Assembly (NCBI GenBank): GCA_013365325.1
Contig: JABVXV010000056.1
Span: 62,001-126,000 of the forward strand
Reading direction: 5' to 3'
DNA: 64,000 nucleotides
From: Dipetalonema caudispina
Taxonomy: Eukaryota > Nematoda > Chromadorea > Rhabditida > Onchocercidae
Made by a program: the position numbers and the translations under genes
Shown: positions 1 to 11,814 of the stretch, one piece after another
Layout of the letters: each line of letters begins with the position of its first letter
How positions within the stretch are numbered: position 1 is the stretch's first letter
The notes under the pieces: generated by a model
Seen by the model: the letters and a program-made list of their open reading frames with translations, nothing else
Database searches by the model: none
Told to the model about the DNA's origin: nothing

Positions 1-502
1 AAATGTGTTACAAATTTTGCTAAGAAATTAGTGAGTAAATGGAAATGAGTTAATTAAATAGTAGGATAAGAACCTGAATTTAAGAACTAATATTTAAATA
101 GTGGGGTCAATAACAATTAGTAAGAATAAATATCAGCTAATGGATAACGTTTAATTCTTATGCTTAATATTTTGCAGCAAAAATATCAGTCACAAATAAA
201 TAGATTGACGGTCGAGAATGAAAATTAGCAAATAAAATAAGTGGGCGAATCAGTCAATTTTCAATTGATTGTGAAACTTTCGCTTTTACCAATTTTGTTG
301 AAATACTCATAAAAAACATAGCTAATTGAACTTGGGAAAAAACTTTCCATTTCATACTTGAAAACCGAACAATAAATTAGAATTGATTGAAGAGTTTCCA
401 TTAACATATTGTAATGATGATTATTTCAACAAAATTAGCAAAAATTAAAAAAGACATTAAATTGAGCAGATTTATAGAAAACACTTTTATATACATTAGA
501 GA
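1..502. other. A+T-rich flank downstream of the first gene
   Basis: No exon-like stretch, RNA gene or repeat is seen here. It lies 3' of the minus-strand gene that ends at 503, so part of it is presumably 3' UTR of that gene. Confidence 0.5.
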
Positions 503-2330
503 TCATGCAAAAATTTTAGCTGGAGTTCCACGTGCAACGTGAATAACGTGATCAGCAGCGTTACCTCGTAATGTCCAGGCTAGAGAACGTAACGAAATCC
601 CACGTTCACAAATGGTTCGTGGTATATTAACTGGTACCACTGTTTTTCGCGTATTTACCTGGAAAAATTCAGGATCGGAAGGACAAAAGAATTGAAACCA
701 GAAATAGCATTTTTGAACTACGGAAATTATTACATCCTTTCTATTTTACTTAACACTTCTTTGATTATAGTACTATTATATATTAGGAAAATACTTAACA
801 TTTTATAAATCTCCCAAAAGAATGTTTTACGAATCTAAAAGCCAAACAATTAAATATTGATAGAAATCGATAAAAAAGTTCGAAGCAAAAATTGGCAAAG
901 CTTAGAAGACCTCAATCATGTGTATGATAATTTTATCCATCATCGTTGAATGTCCTCTCTTCCAATTTTCTGGATCATTCCCAAACACAGGCACATAAAC
1001 AAATCTAAAAATGCTTCTCATCAATATTGAATGCTTGCTTCAGAAGGCTGAACTTCTGTGGAATAAATCAAATTTAGGAATGCTAGAACACCCCGATATC
1101 GATATTGAAGTTGTACATATATATGTGAATCATAATACTACTTTCATCATTTATAAATTAATTTTTTTGCATTTTTCTAATTTAGTTGCTGAATTCAGTT
1201 CTTCTACATGAAAAGGAAGGAAAGCCTTAGAATTTTAAAGTAATCATATAAGTAATTATTCATTATGTCTGGAGATTTTATAGGGTAATTCTCTCAGTCA
1301 TTAATAGTTCTTTGATTGAATAACTGAAATCAGAGACTTGGTCATTAATTGCGCTTCACTGATCTGTTATCACCTATCCGTTGATGTCTAATCCAAGCCT
1401 ATTATATGATCAGTCATTATCTTCGTTCAGAGAAAATTATTACTTATCAGTAGCCAATATAGCAGTGTACATTCCACAGTTTCCTCTTCTATCCTTATCC
1501 AAATATGCTGGCAGGTCGATTAACATTACTTCATCGCGGAATTTTTTAAATATTTCTGCGTCCAAATAAGCCCTTATATCCTTATCCAAAGTCGGTACTA
1601 CCAATATCTAAAATATTTATCGAAAAGATCCCGATGATTTCTATTTCCAATACTTAATGATAAAAGCATATTAATAGTTATATTAATGTAGAAGATCACA
1701 ATTAAAAAGCAGTGTAACATTGACAATATTTCATTTCTCTAATATACAACAAAAATTTAGATCCTAAAAACACCTTAAATGCCACATGATTCAACAAATA
1801 CCATATTTCGTTTAGCTTAATTCCGAACTATTCAACAGTTTTTGATTGATGCTCAATTTCCACATTAAATTTTATTTTGGAATTTAAAATCGTTCAGGTG
1901 AAAAAAAAGAAACTATATTATCTAAATTTAAGTCCCTAAGAAGTTCTGACCTGATCATCAATGAAAGACATAACGTCATCTAGCCGTAATTGTGTCGTAT
2001 TCATTGGATTATCCACAATGGTCACCTGTACTGACAACATATTTGGTTATATTAAAAAGGAAATGAAGTGAAGAAAATGCTCTCTCTCTCTCTCCCTTAC
2101 TTATCACAAAATGCATTCCGATCCAAAAAGAGGAAATAAATCGATATCAAATCAATTATCAATATTACAAAAAGGAAATCAAAAAATGAAATGAAAGGAA
2201 AAACAATTCATTTTTTGCATTTTGCCTATTTAATAAGGCTCATGAAAATTAGGGGAAAAAGTATTTGCAAAATAGCTTCTGGTACTTGGATTTCAATAGA
2301 TGAAGAAATAAATAGCTGAAATTACATATT

Positions 2331-2377
<47 letters not shown>

Positions 2378-4152
2378 CTTAAAATCAATTAATGCGGTAA
2401 AATACTTGTGGCAGTACAATGCCAAATAGAAATTTTAACTGAACGATTCCAAGAGAAAGTTTCTGAAATTTTGGTGAGATAATTTGACTAAAAGACAAAT
2501 ACCTTCCTGAAAGCATTGAAGAGCTTGATCATGATAGCCCATTCCGGTACCTTTCCTTTATTTTCGTCTAGTACCTTCTGTAAATGAAAAAACATTTCTG
2601 TAATGAACACACAGATTCCTGATTCCATCATCAGGTCAATTACTTTTTTAACTATTACATATTTACATGGATATGTTCAATAATTTTCGCATATATCCAC
2701 ATTTACAATTTGATTATAGTATTTAAAGCATTTGCAAGAATTATCTAAAATCTCTAAAGAATAATAAATTCATTCATTCATTCATCATTTTTACTGCTAC
2801 TCATCAAGCATTTTCGCAACTTTTCAACATTGACATAGAACTATGAATTTTGGACTAAACTTCATGGATGAGTGAAGAATTTATTGTGAAGCTTGAAAAG
2901 TTCCTAAAAGTCAATCGAACTGTTTTTGAAATAAATGTTTGTCATCAAAGTTAGTAAAAGATTATGTAACAAAGAAGTGCCTTAATTTCATCATACAGCT
3001 GTATTTTGAAAAGTTCATTTACAAACCTTATCAATGATAGCTCTGTTGATACCGTTATCAACGACATGCTGTGCAGAAAGTATCAATTCTAATTCTTTCT
3101 TATCAACGCGTATTTTATAATTCTCAATAAATCGCTTAATACTTTCGTCGATTTGTCTTGCGGCAATTGTCGCGAAATTAGGAGGCCTCGAATTAATTTC
3201 ATTTTACAAATAATTCCCATCATTTTATTTCATAAAATAAACCATATCTTTTTGCCTGTTTGATGTATTTTTCAAATCAACAATTGTAAATTCCTTCAAT
3301 TCAAAGACAAAAACGATCATTTCAATACCATTCTTTCAATCAAGTCCATCAAATATCTTCTTGATCGTTAAACACAATGCCCATAATATTTCGTATGTTC
3401 GGCCAAGGAAAAAAGATTACGATATCAGAATGGTCAGCTTGCTACAAAGTTAAGCTTTCGAACTAATTGACCCTTACCATTTCTATTTCTGCTTAGAGCT
3501 TCCAAGCATATTTTCTACCATATATCGATACTGTTTACTTGATGTTTTTCGCATAAAAAAAAAAAAAAAAATTCACCTATAAGAAAATTTCACAAGTTGC
3601 CGTACACCAAATGGTGCAAAATCTCTGATATTGATATCATAAACGGATGCCTGAATTAAAGCATCTAATGGCAAACGTGATTTCACGGACGGACTTCTTC
3701 CATCCAAATATGGCAATGTATGCTTGTCAGCAAGTATTACCACATTATCGTGTTCTGCAACAATTCAATATTTTATATTGAAATTTGGTTAGAACTAACA
3801 AGTCTGTAAGCATTTTAAATTACGTGACTACTAATAACTGAAATTGATATCTGAATTAAAATTTGTCGTAAACTCAAGAAATCGAATATTCTAGCATCTC
3901 AAACTTTAAGCTTTATGATGTAGTCCAAAAAGTCTTAAAAGAATTAAAGGCTGCAAAAAGTACATTCATTTTAATTTCCGATTCTAAATCCTACACCAGG
4001 AAAGAGATATCGTCTTTCCCGGTTAGCATGATAAATTGCTGTAACTTACGACAATTTTATTTAAACTAATTAAACAGATACCATGTATTGTTTTTGCAAA
4101 TTCGATCTGAAATGTAATAATTGTCTCAAATAAATCGTGATAATTGTCGTCC
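503..4152 (-). CDS. Unrecognised multi-exon protein gene, 3' part (5' end not resolved)
   Basis: I do not recognise the family. Six exons join in perfect phase: 4082-4152, 3577-3754, 3027-3186, 2503-2577, 1951-2025 and 503-658, with stop TGA at 503-505. Together they encode about 237 residues. All junctions are GT-AG; the acceptor before 3186 (ATTCGAG) is atypical. The product looks soluble, with alternating acidic, basic and hydrophobic residues. Features that could help identify it are LADKHTLPYLDGRSP in the second exon, EWAIMIKLFNAFRK in the fourth and ARGTPAKIFA at the C-terminus. I see no membrane segment, cysteine cluster or low-complexity tract. The first exon here begins mid-codon, so at least one more 5' exon exists. 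It could lie anywhere from 4200 to about 5400, possibly at the membrane-type ORF there. Exon structure is well supported; function is unknown. Confidence 0.75.
2336..2378. repeat. (TA)n microsatellite
   Basis: About 40 bp of nearly pure TA dinucleotides inside an intron of the first gene. A shorter TC run sits at 2079-2096. Confidence 0.9.
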
Positions 4153-5041
4153 CTGAAAAGAGAATCGTTTATTTGCATATAATTATAAAACTATAAGCTG
4201 AGGTGTTCAGACTTCAAAAAAAAAAAAAAAAAAAAAAAAATCGAACAAGCATGCTTTTCAGCAGTTTGAAAGGCGATACAATCATTCAAATGAAATACAA
4301 AAATCAAAATGATCAGAAAAAAATATCTTTCTGCAAAAAAAGTTCTCTATAAAACTCCCAAACTTTAAGATCGAATATATAGATCAAAATTCTGAATTAC
4401 AATTACGGTTTTTGAATATGTACTAATTCTTTAAAGTTCAGTTTAATCAGAAATGCTTAAAAACGTCTCTTTTGAGATGATCTCTGGCCTCCTGCTAGTT
4501 GTTCGGAAAAATAAATGAACAATACAATTAGATATCACCCGAAACTGGTTTCAGTAGTATGCCGATAAATGATCAATCTTACATCCGCCAGTTTCTCATG
4601 GTCAATTATTCAGAAATGGAACTACTGCGGTAGAATGATCATCATATCTTAGCACAGCGATTAAATTAATTAGCTTTCTATAAATGGTCGAGAATCAATC
4701 AAAAATTTCATATAAGAATTAGCACTAGGATTAACAAAAATCGTTCAGTGTTTGCAATACAGTAAAATGTGATGGATGATCACAAATAATTGATATCAGG
4801 AGGGAGAAAACTATTAGATGATAATAAGAGATGTAGCATTAAGATAATTTCGAAAGAATATGATAACATAATTAACAAAACAACTGGTAATCAATTCGTA
4901 AAAACCTCAGATTTTCAATAATTTTAACTTAAAAATTATATTCCGTAGGGAATCGATAAGAAGAAAATGCATAAGGGATGATAAGCAACACTAAACTATT
5001 TGTATTTTTCATTTTATTCAATTAAAGTGGACTACTCAGTA
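4153..5041. other. Intron or intergenic A+T-rich DNA
   Basis: Contains a run of about 24 A at 4217-4240 and no exon I can defend. On the minus strand a short open stretch lies near 4610-4670, but it lacks a matching acceptor and phase. Confidence 0.4.
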
Positions 5042-5369
5042 TCACATATCAACTTGAATTAGGCCTGAAGATATTATTTCAAACTTGAATAAAACCATGA
5101 TAACAAACCATATGGATGGTGCTGACAATACAATAAGCGCTCGATCAGGTTTATGCACGTTGAAAAATTCCGCCTGTATCCGTCGAGTAATTAGTAGAAG
5201 TAAAGCGCCAATAATGTATACCATGCAATGGTACCACGGTTGATGGCCACTGTAGTAGAACATTGCCAGATAAGAGGAAAGTAGTGGATGCGGTGCCGTT
5301 TGTCAGTAACTGGATCGTTATCAGCACATTTTTATATCCCAGCTGTGCGGTAATGAATCCTTCTTCCAT
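5042..5369 (-). CDS. Possible small membrane protein (frame unresolved)
   Basis: Two overlapping minus-strand frames are open. One starts with ATG at 5369 and begins MEEGFITAQLGYKNVL. The other, open from about 5313 and ending at TGA 5042, encodes two likely membrane helices (YIIGALLLLI and IWFVIMVLFKF) around a basic, polar loop. They overlap by about 110 bp and could be one protein interrupted by a one-base shift or joined by an intron I cannot place. The stretch has higher GC and better codon use than its surroundings. Alternatively the helices form a 73-residue protein starting at the ATG at 5263. No family is recognised. It might also supply the missing 5' exon of the gene at 503-4152, but no phase-2 donor fits. 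Confidence 0.35.
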
Positions 5370-5696
5370 ATTGCTGCTGTATTGCTATTGCTGTTGCGTT
5401 TTGTTGTCAACAAGAAAAGTGGGCGGATAATGGATGGATGGCAAGGCGGATGGTTCAAAATCCGGAAAAGCAGAGTTCACGCATAAATTCGTCGTCCATC
5501 GTCATTGTTGCTGTTGTTTCGTTGATTTTCGTGGATAATTAGGTTGTAATTTCGGCTTCTTAGTTGCGCCTAAACACACCAATTCATCGTGCTCCGAAAA
5601 ACCAGGATTTTATGCCCTCCGGGAAGCAGAAGCATGTTTTGCACACCGACACGGATATAGACATGCACTACTACCGCTATCAGGTACTGTTACCAC

Positions 5697-5825
5697 AACA
5701 ACTACTACTATTGATACTACTGCTACTACCACTGCTGCTACTACTAATACTACTACTACCACTACTACTGCTAATACTACTACTAGTACTACTACTGCTA
5801 CTACTACTACTACTACTATTGCTAC
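5697..5825. repeat. Trinucleotide CTA/CTG/ACC microsatellite
   Basis: About 130 bp of imperfect three-base repeats dominated by ACT/CTA, interrupted by GCT and ACC units. It makes long spurious leucine-rich and valine-rich open frames on opposite strands. It sits about 330 bp upstream of the putative start at 5369. Confidence 0.95.
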
Positions 5826-5845
5826 CAACTACCCGGCACCAGTAG

Positions 5846-7426
5846 GTCAAACAGCAACAGCAATTCGAAATATCCCAAAATTTCCTGGATTTTTGGAGCG
5901 AAAAAACCGGTTTTGCAAGGAAAAGAAATCCTTTTCGAAGGTAAATGGGCTACTTCGCCTTAATTTGTCACAAAAGAAAAACAAAAAAACAATGCTCTGT
6001 GCAGTAGAAATGTATTGTTAACCTCACGATTAATGACCTGAAAAATAATTCTCACTTTCTGCTAAATAAAAAAACATAGCCAGTTCAAATTTCAACCAAA
6101 TCAACCAATTCCGTGATAATCACATCCTGATTTTTGTTAGAAAAAATGAAGTAGCGACATACAATTGTCAGTCCAAGTATATTCCCGTTCTGATACTTCC
6201 GCTAGTCCCGGATGGAATTTCGACAGCTCATATACACCGTATTGGTGGGAAATAATTGAAATTCACCCATCTTAAGTACCATCAAATAAGACTGTTCACC
6301 GTTCTTTTTTCTTTTTTTCATGGTTTACGACAATAGTAAACTTGATTTATAGATTTTTTTTTCTTTTTTAACTTTGCAAGCAAATAAAGTAGTAAAATGT
6401 TCATTTGCAGAAAGGAATATATCCATTACTAAGATCATCCATTACTCAACAGTTTTATCAGCAATAATTTAAATGTTCCAAATGATGAAGAACAATTCTT
6501 GCAGTTGACGGAAAGTGGTAACAATTTATTTTTTAGTAATAAGATACAGTATCACAGCAGTGAAATATTACATGCTACAGAAGTTGTTGTAGAAATCAAC
6601 AGTAACCTCCAGATGATATATAGATAAATTGTAGGTCAATAGCATAGTTAGGAGACGAATCAAATGTCAGGAAAATTAATCGTAGTTACTCTATCTTTTA
6701 TCTCTTACATATTTATTTGTTGAAAATTGCCAGAAGTTAAGCAAGTTACGATACAAGGCCTTTTTATTGTCTTAAAGTGCATTTCTTATTTCGCATTTGT
6801 CTATTAGTTAACCGTTATTCATGAACTTTACTGGATAATTTACGGTAACTTCCAGAAGAGAAGTCGAAAACAGCAAAGCTAAGGATGTAGCCAAGTTTTA
6901 GGAGATTATTAACAATGAAGAATTGAGCAAATATTCAAAAGAATTTGAATTACTTCAAGAACATACTGGATTGTTTATGTACTGTTTGGAAAGGAACAAG
7001 ATACTTTGACCTCCAAAAGGAAGAAAAAGGATAGCGATTGACTCGTTTTGTTGCAAAAATTCCCGGATGAAGAAAGAAATAGTCGGGAATAGAATATTTG
7101 TTCGGTCAATAATAATACATTGTTATTATTGTTGTTCACAGGAATCCAGTAAACGTGAAACTTTTATGTGCATTTCAAGTTAAAGAAAAAAAAAACCAAT
7201 GATTGGCCATACGAAAAAACGTTTTTTTTTTTTTTTTTCAGATTTTAACAAGTTGCAAGATTTATTGCTCTCGAAGTCAAATACAGTGTAAAGAAAAACA
7301 GTGGGGTCAAGTTAGTCCGAATAGGTCACCCATTTAAAGAAAAAAAAAAGTGCTGCACAAATTAACTTTTTTTGCAATAGCAACAAATTTTCCTCATAAA
7401 AAAAATTTTTCCTTGCAAGATTTATT
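5846..7426. other. Intergenic A+T-rich DNA
   Basis: Several poly-A/T runs (for example 7221-7239) and no supported exon, RNA gene or repeat family. Confidence 0.5.
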
Positions 7427-7992
7427 TTAGGACAATGTATTAGTACTGTCACTTTCAACATCATAATTGATCCTTCCAATTGACCAGCCATATATTGATC
7501 TTCGAAAATTCAATGGTCGAAAGCCAGAAGAAAGGATAAGTACGCACAAAAATTTATCCTTTTTTAAATTCTCAAAAATAAAACAATCAACCATCGTATA
7601 AAGTCCAAAATATTTGGTGTCTTTTGTATCAGATACTTCACTTGTCATCAAATTTGTGCAAAAAGTATTCCTCGACAGTATCCGGAGATATCCATCTTGT
7701 TTTATTACAATTTAAAGAAGGCTTACTTACATAAACGGAAATAAACACCACTGACAGTGCAGGAATTAAGAAAGAAGTTATTCATTACCGTGTTGCATTA
7801 TTTCCATTTCAAGATGCAAGTTTTGTTGCCTACCCGTTCCAGTAACATCGATAAAAAAGGAAGGGCAATATGTTATACAAGTTCAAAAACAGGTTTTTAA
7901 TAAGCAAAAAGGAAGCACTCTATGCGACCCACCTTTTCGCTGAAATTTGAATCGCTTGCAGACCACGTCGTTGCATCCGGGTCAAATGTCAT
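7427..7992 (-). CDS. Doubtful small gene, up to three exons
   Basis: A possible minus-strand gene. Exon 1 starts at ATG 7992 with MTFDPDATTWSASDSNFSEK. It could splice to about 7791-7837 (QQNLHLEMEIMQH) and then to a frame ending in TAA at 7427. The last exon has two rival frames: one reaches 7427, the other reads WISPDTVEEYFLHKFDDK and stops near 7645. No single splice choice keeps all of exon 1 in phase. The only phase-2 donor is a weak TG|GTCTGC inside it. Exon 1 has distinctly higher GC than its surroundings, which favours real coding or a promoter. No family recognised. Confidence 0.25.
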
Positions 7993-8453
7993 GTCAACCA
8001 AATCAAAAATTCACCCGGCACTCGCTGTCATGCCCTCATTAACCAATCTTCAATTACAAAACCTACGAAATTGCAAACACCCATTTTTTCACTGCACTTC
8101 CCAACATCACTAATCAAAAACGTTCCGGATATCAATACGACCCGCGACTGGCCAAACAGACTGTTCCCACCGACACTCCTCTCTCTTTTCCTGCCTCATT
8201 GTTTATACTTTAATTTCACTACCGATATTGGGTACCAAAGGTCACCAAAAGATAAGCGATTTGGGGCATTTCCTGTTTTAAGCGATTTCAAATTCCGCGA
8301 CTGGGTGACAGCGGCACTCCTTTCGTGATTTAATGTAGGAACAGGTATTGCTGCTGATCTTGCAACTAAAATATAAACCACGAATCCTTTCTCCCCTCCT
8401 TTCCACAATCCCTTTGATTTAATTTCTCTCTTTCAAAATTTATACTAACCTAA

Positions 8454-9010
8454 GATCGAGGCTACCATCTTATGCATGCTAAATAATTTTTCTCCTTACA
8501 GATAAAAAGCCTCGAGTCCAAGCATAAAGGATTACACATCTTAAATCTTTTAATACTTCCCTATGACATAATACTCAGTCAAAAATTTTTATTTGATTTT
8601 CTGTTTATAAATTGAAACATTTGAAAGAATCAACTGACAAAAATACATAACATTCAATATTGGGTATCAGTGCGATCGGAAGATTTATTTATATGAAATA
8701 TGAAAGCATAATATGATACAACTGTTTTAATAAGGTAAAAAATATGAAATAATGGGACACATGGAACCAAAACAAACCAAAGGCATTAAAAATAAGACAG
8801 ACGATATCTGATCGAGGCTACCATCTTATACATGCTTAATAATTTATATCTTGAGAGACAAAAAGCCTCCAGTTCAACCTATGTGTGAGGGATTAGAGAT
8901 CTCAAAATTGCTTAATATTTCTCTATGATGTAAAATTTAACTGAAAAAAAATCTTACTTGATTTTCTGTTTACAACCTGAGACCTTTGAAAGACTTACGA
9001 TTAAAAAAAT
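8454..9010. repeat. Diverged direct duplication of about 190 bp
   Basis: Copy 1 spans about 8454-8645 and copy 2 about 8810-9010. Both start GATCGAGGCTACCATCTTA, continue through AAAAGCCTC, and share TTGATTTTCTGTTTA near their ends. Copy 1 also has an 8-bp inverted repeat (TCGAGGCT/AGCCTCGA) around a loop of about 45 bases. The pair lies 3' of GTF2E2, probably partly in its 3' UTR. Confidence 0.75.
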
Positions 9011-9138
9011 TGCAGTTCTAATTAAAGCAGTAGTAGTTTTTCTAATATCTTTACGTTTTTTTTACATTTTTTTTACAAAAATGCATTGTGCATTTTCCGG
9101 TTAGAGAAACTACAACTACTTTAATCAGAGCAGCAATT
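9009..9138. repeat. Inverted repeat, arms of about 37 bp, abutting the GTF2E2 stop codon
   Basis: The left arm (about 9009-9045, AATTGCAGTTCTAATTAAAG...) matches the reverse complement of the right arm (about 9101-9138) at roughly 31 of 37 positions, with a spacer of about 55 bp. On the minus strand the right arm begins at the GTF2E2 stop codon, so the transcript should be able to fold into a long hairpin at the start of its 3' UTR. Confidence 0.7.
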
Positions 9139-11553
9139 AAGTTGAATAATCTTCTAAAACATCAGTCAAATGTTCATTATGAACTTTCTGATTAGCCCGT
9201 CGCCGTGGAAGTTTTCGTTTCGGTGGTGCAACAGTAACTTTTTTCGGTCCTAAATCTTTCATTACATCAATTCCATGTTTCTGAAGATATTCTTCGATCT
9301 TCTTCTCGTCCAAATGATCAACAGATGCGTTTCTCCATAAACTTTTGAATTCTGCAGAAATGCTCAACAAATGTCAACAAAATATGTACACGCTACTCTT
9401 TTAAATTAGAAGAAACAGAGAGGAAGCCTTATTAACCAATAGAGTTTACATTCAGACTTCAACAAATTTCATCCACATTAGAGAAATGCCCTGTTGTTCC
9501 TGTGGAGATTATAATTCTCACAAAAAATACCTAGAATACTTACCACAGCGTAATGAAATCTAATATTATATCAATCATTGTCATAAATTTACTAAAAATT
9601 CTTATTCTCATAAGAACCACTCCAAAAATTTCTTGTCAGTAACGTGAAAAGAGAAATAGATGAATTAATGTTAAACAATAAGTGGACGCTGTAAAACAAA
9701 ATAAGGTCCAAGATTTCTACTTGATATAAGGACAGGAAATATATCTTACTTTCATCAACTTCGTAATCGGTATCAGGGTCATTGTAAAAATATACGTGAT
9801 CTTTACGTTTGTTGATCATCGTCTGTACATCAATTACAACATTACTAAGTGCCTAAAGTGGATAGAACTTGAGCTAAAGGCAATAAACACAACAATGTAT
9901 CAGAAAAACTGATGCAAATTTCTACTCATCACTCTTACTCAACCGTTAAAACCCTTACCAATATCAAATCTAATCATCTTTACCTCTACCTCTAAAAGAG
10001 GATATACAAGTTAATAAAACCCCCAAATTTATATAATAACCTCAATATGCTTTTCAGCAGCCGGTATGCATTCGTTAAGATCTGACAACAAAATGCCGCC
10101 CTTTCCTTCTATGTGATATTTTTTCAGCAGTGCTAACAAAGAATTCTTTCCTTTGATCTTGTAGGGCGGCTTGAAAAGATATTTCCCATTTTCATCAACA
10201 GTCAATCGTGGATTCATCGGCAAAGACTAAAACAGGAGAATTTAATTTTTACTCAATAATATATTAGATTAAAAAGACAAGGTTAGCAATAAAATTGACT
10301 ACAAAAGTTTGAAAATTTTCCTGTCAAAATCTAGCAAAATGTTCCGAAAAATTTTAACGGAATTTTAAACTTGAAGCCTTGCGAATAAAAATGAGAAAAA
10401 AAAATTCTAGAAAAGACCCAATTAAAAACAAATAAAACAAAAATTAAAAACAACAATTAAAAACAGACTTCCTGAAGCCATAATTCCGATTTTTTCCCAA
10501 GGTCATATATTTGTAACTCCTCCAATATCTCTTTCAAGCTTAATGCCCATTGTTGTGATGATAAATGTCGTTTCTACAAGCGAGAAATAGCAAAAGGATG
10601 CAGTAATAAGATCATAAAAAATAAATCGCATAAAGAGTGAATTCAACAATTAAAAGAACGGTATTCACCGACAAATTCCCATGATCCTAACTGTTACATT
10701 ATTTCCTTTACATTAACTTCCGATTAGGCCATCAATCGAAAAGAAAGATTCCCACTCAATAACTGCCTAATTATGACTATTTTATTTAAACATAAAGCAT
10801 CCGTAAAATGAAAAAGAACACTCCTTATTGCTGAAAACCCAAGTACTAAATAATAAGTAAGCTGTGAATTGGAAAAAAGATCATCGATGAATAACAACAG
10901 AAGAGCAAAATCCACAATACCTTCATGTAATCAACAATTTTCGCCATCGTCCCAAAATTTACAGCACTTGATGTCGAATGAGAGGGTACATTTTTTGAGT
11001 TGAAATCGGATAAAGCTGAAAGAATGGAATTTCATACAAACAAAAATGATGACTCTCGGAAATGATTCTTGTTACGCTAGGAGCTTTCGAAATACAAATA
11101 CTGCCTTTGCATAAAGATAACATTTCGATATCACTACAAAGTATAAGCTGATAACAAAATTTTTACAGTCTATGAATAACCTTCATATAGTATCGACATT
11201 TCTTAATGTCAAACTGCACTCATAACAGCGGATTGAGTACTTAACAAGACATCATTACCCAATAAGATTAAATGTGTATAAATTATAATTAAGTAGTATA
11301 AAATAAGCTTACATTTCGTTGATAACTGCGGATCGTTGTATACTTTACGTTTTTTTTTTCGACTTGCTTCCGCACTAAAATTTTCCAAACATTAGAATTA
11401 CCAAACATTAGTGTTGAACGAAAAAGAACAGTAGAAGAAAACGTACTCGTACGTGGAGTGAGATGTGGATGCCATATTTTTCCGAGTCATTTCAATAGCT
11501 TGTGAAGCTCGAGCTTTGAATGCTGCTTGCTGTTTCAACAATGATGGATCCAT
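9137..11553 (-). CDS. GTF2E2: General transcription factor IIE subunit 2 (TFIIE beta)
   Basis: Subunit of TFIIE, which joins the RNA polymerase II pre-initiation complex, recruits TFIIH and helps open the promoter. Seven exons join in phase: 11453-11553, 11313-11374, 10921-11015, 10469-10573, 10041-10226, 9750-9852 and 9137-9351. They give 288 residues (human 291). The start MDPSLLKQQAAFKARA matches the family N-terminus (MDPSLLRERELFKKRA). A basic serine-rich linker (SRKKKRK) follows. The first winged helix starts at GTMAKIVDYMK; GGILLSDLNE marks the second. The C-terminal basic region ends HNEHLTDVLEDYST, like human HNEHLAGVLKDYSD. All introns are GT-AG. The acceptor at 9852 was chosen over one 8 bp further downstream because only it keeps phase. 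The gene is divergent from the thioesterase gene. Confidence 0.96.
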
Positions 11554-11814
11554 TATAATCCTGAAAATTGAAATCATACCAAAACCTTACCTAACAAATG
11601 CCATAACACAACATATGCCTCCTCTCACTACTCACTATGCCACGACAAATATCACGGCACTACGTCTAATCCACAATGAAACAATCCCGTCACAAGCAAC
11701 GATAGACATTAATTGTAGTTCCTCTTGCCATTTCAAACTTAGCACAGTCATAAGCTTCGAGATCATCTAATGTGGTAATTTATGGTTTTAAAATTTCTCT
11801 TATTAGCAGAAAGT
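11554..11814. promoter_or_regulatory. Short divergent (probably bidirectional) promoter region
   Basis: Only 261 bp separate the start codons of GTF2E2 (minus) and the thioesterase gene (plus). Core promoters and both 5' UTRs must fit here. No TATA box or trans-splice acceptor stands out. That it is bidirectional is an inference from spacing. Confidence 0.5.

Noticed and set aside
5564..5845. Leucine-rich plus-strand ORF and valine-rich minus-strand ORF
   Set aside because: Both are products of the trinucleotide microsatellite.
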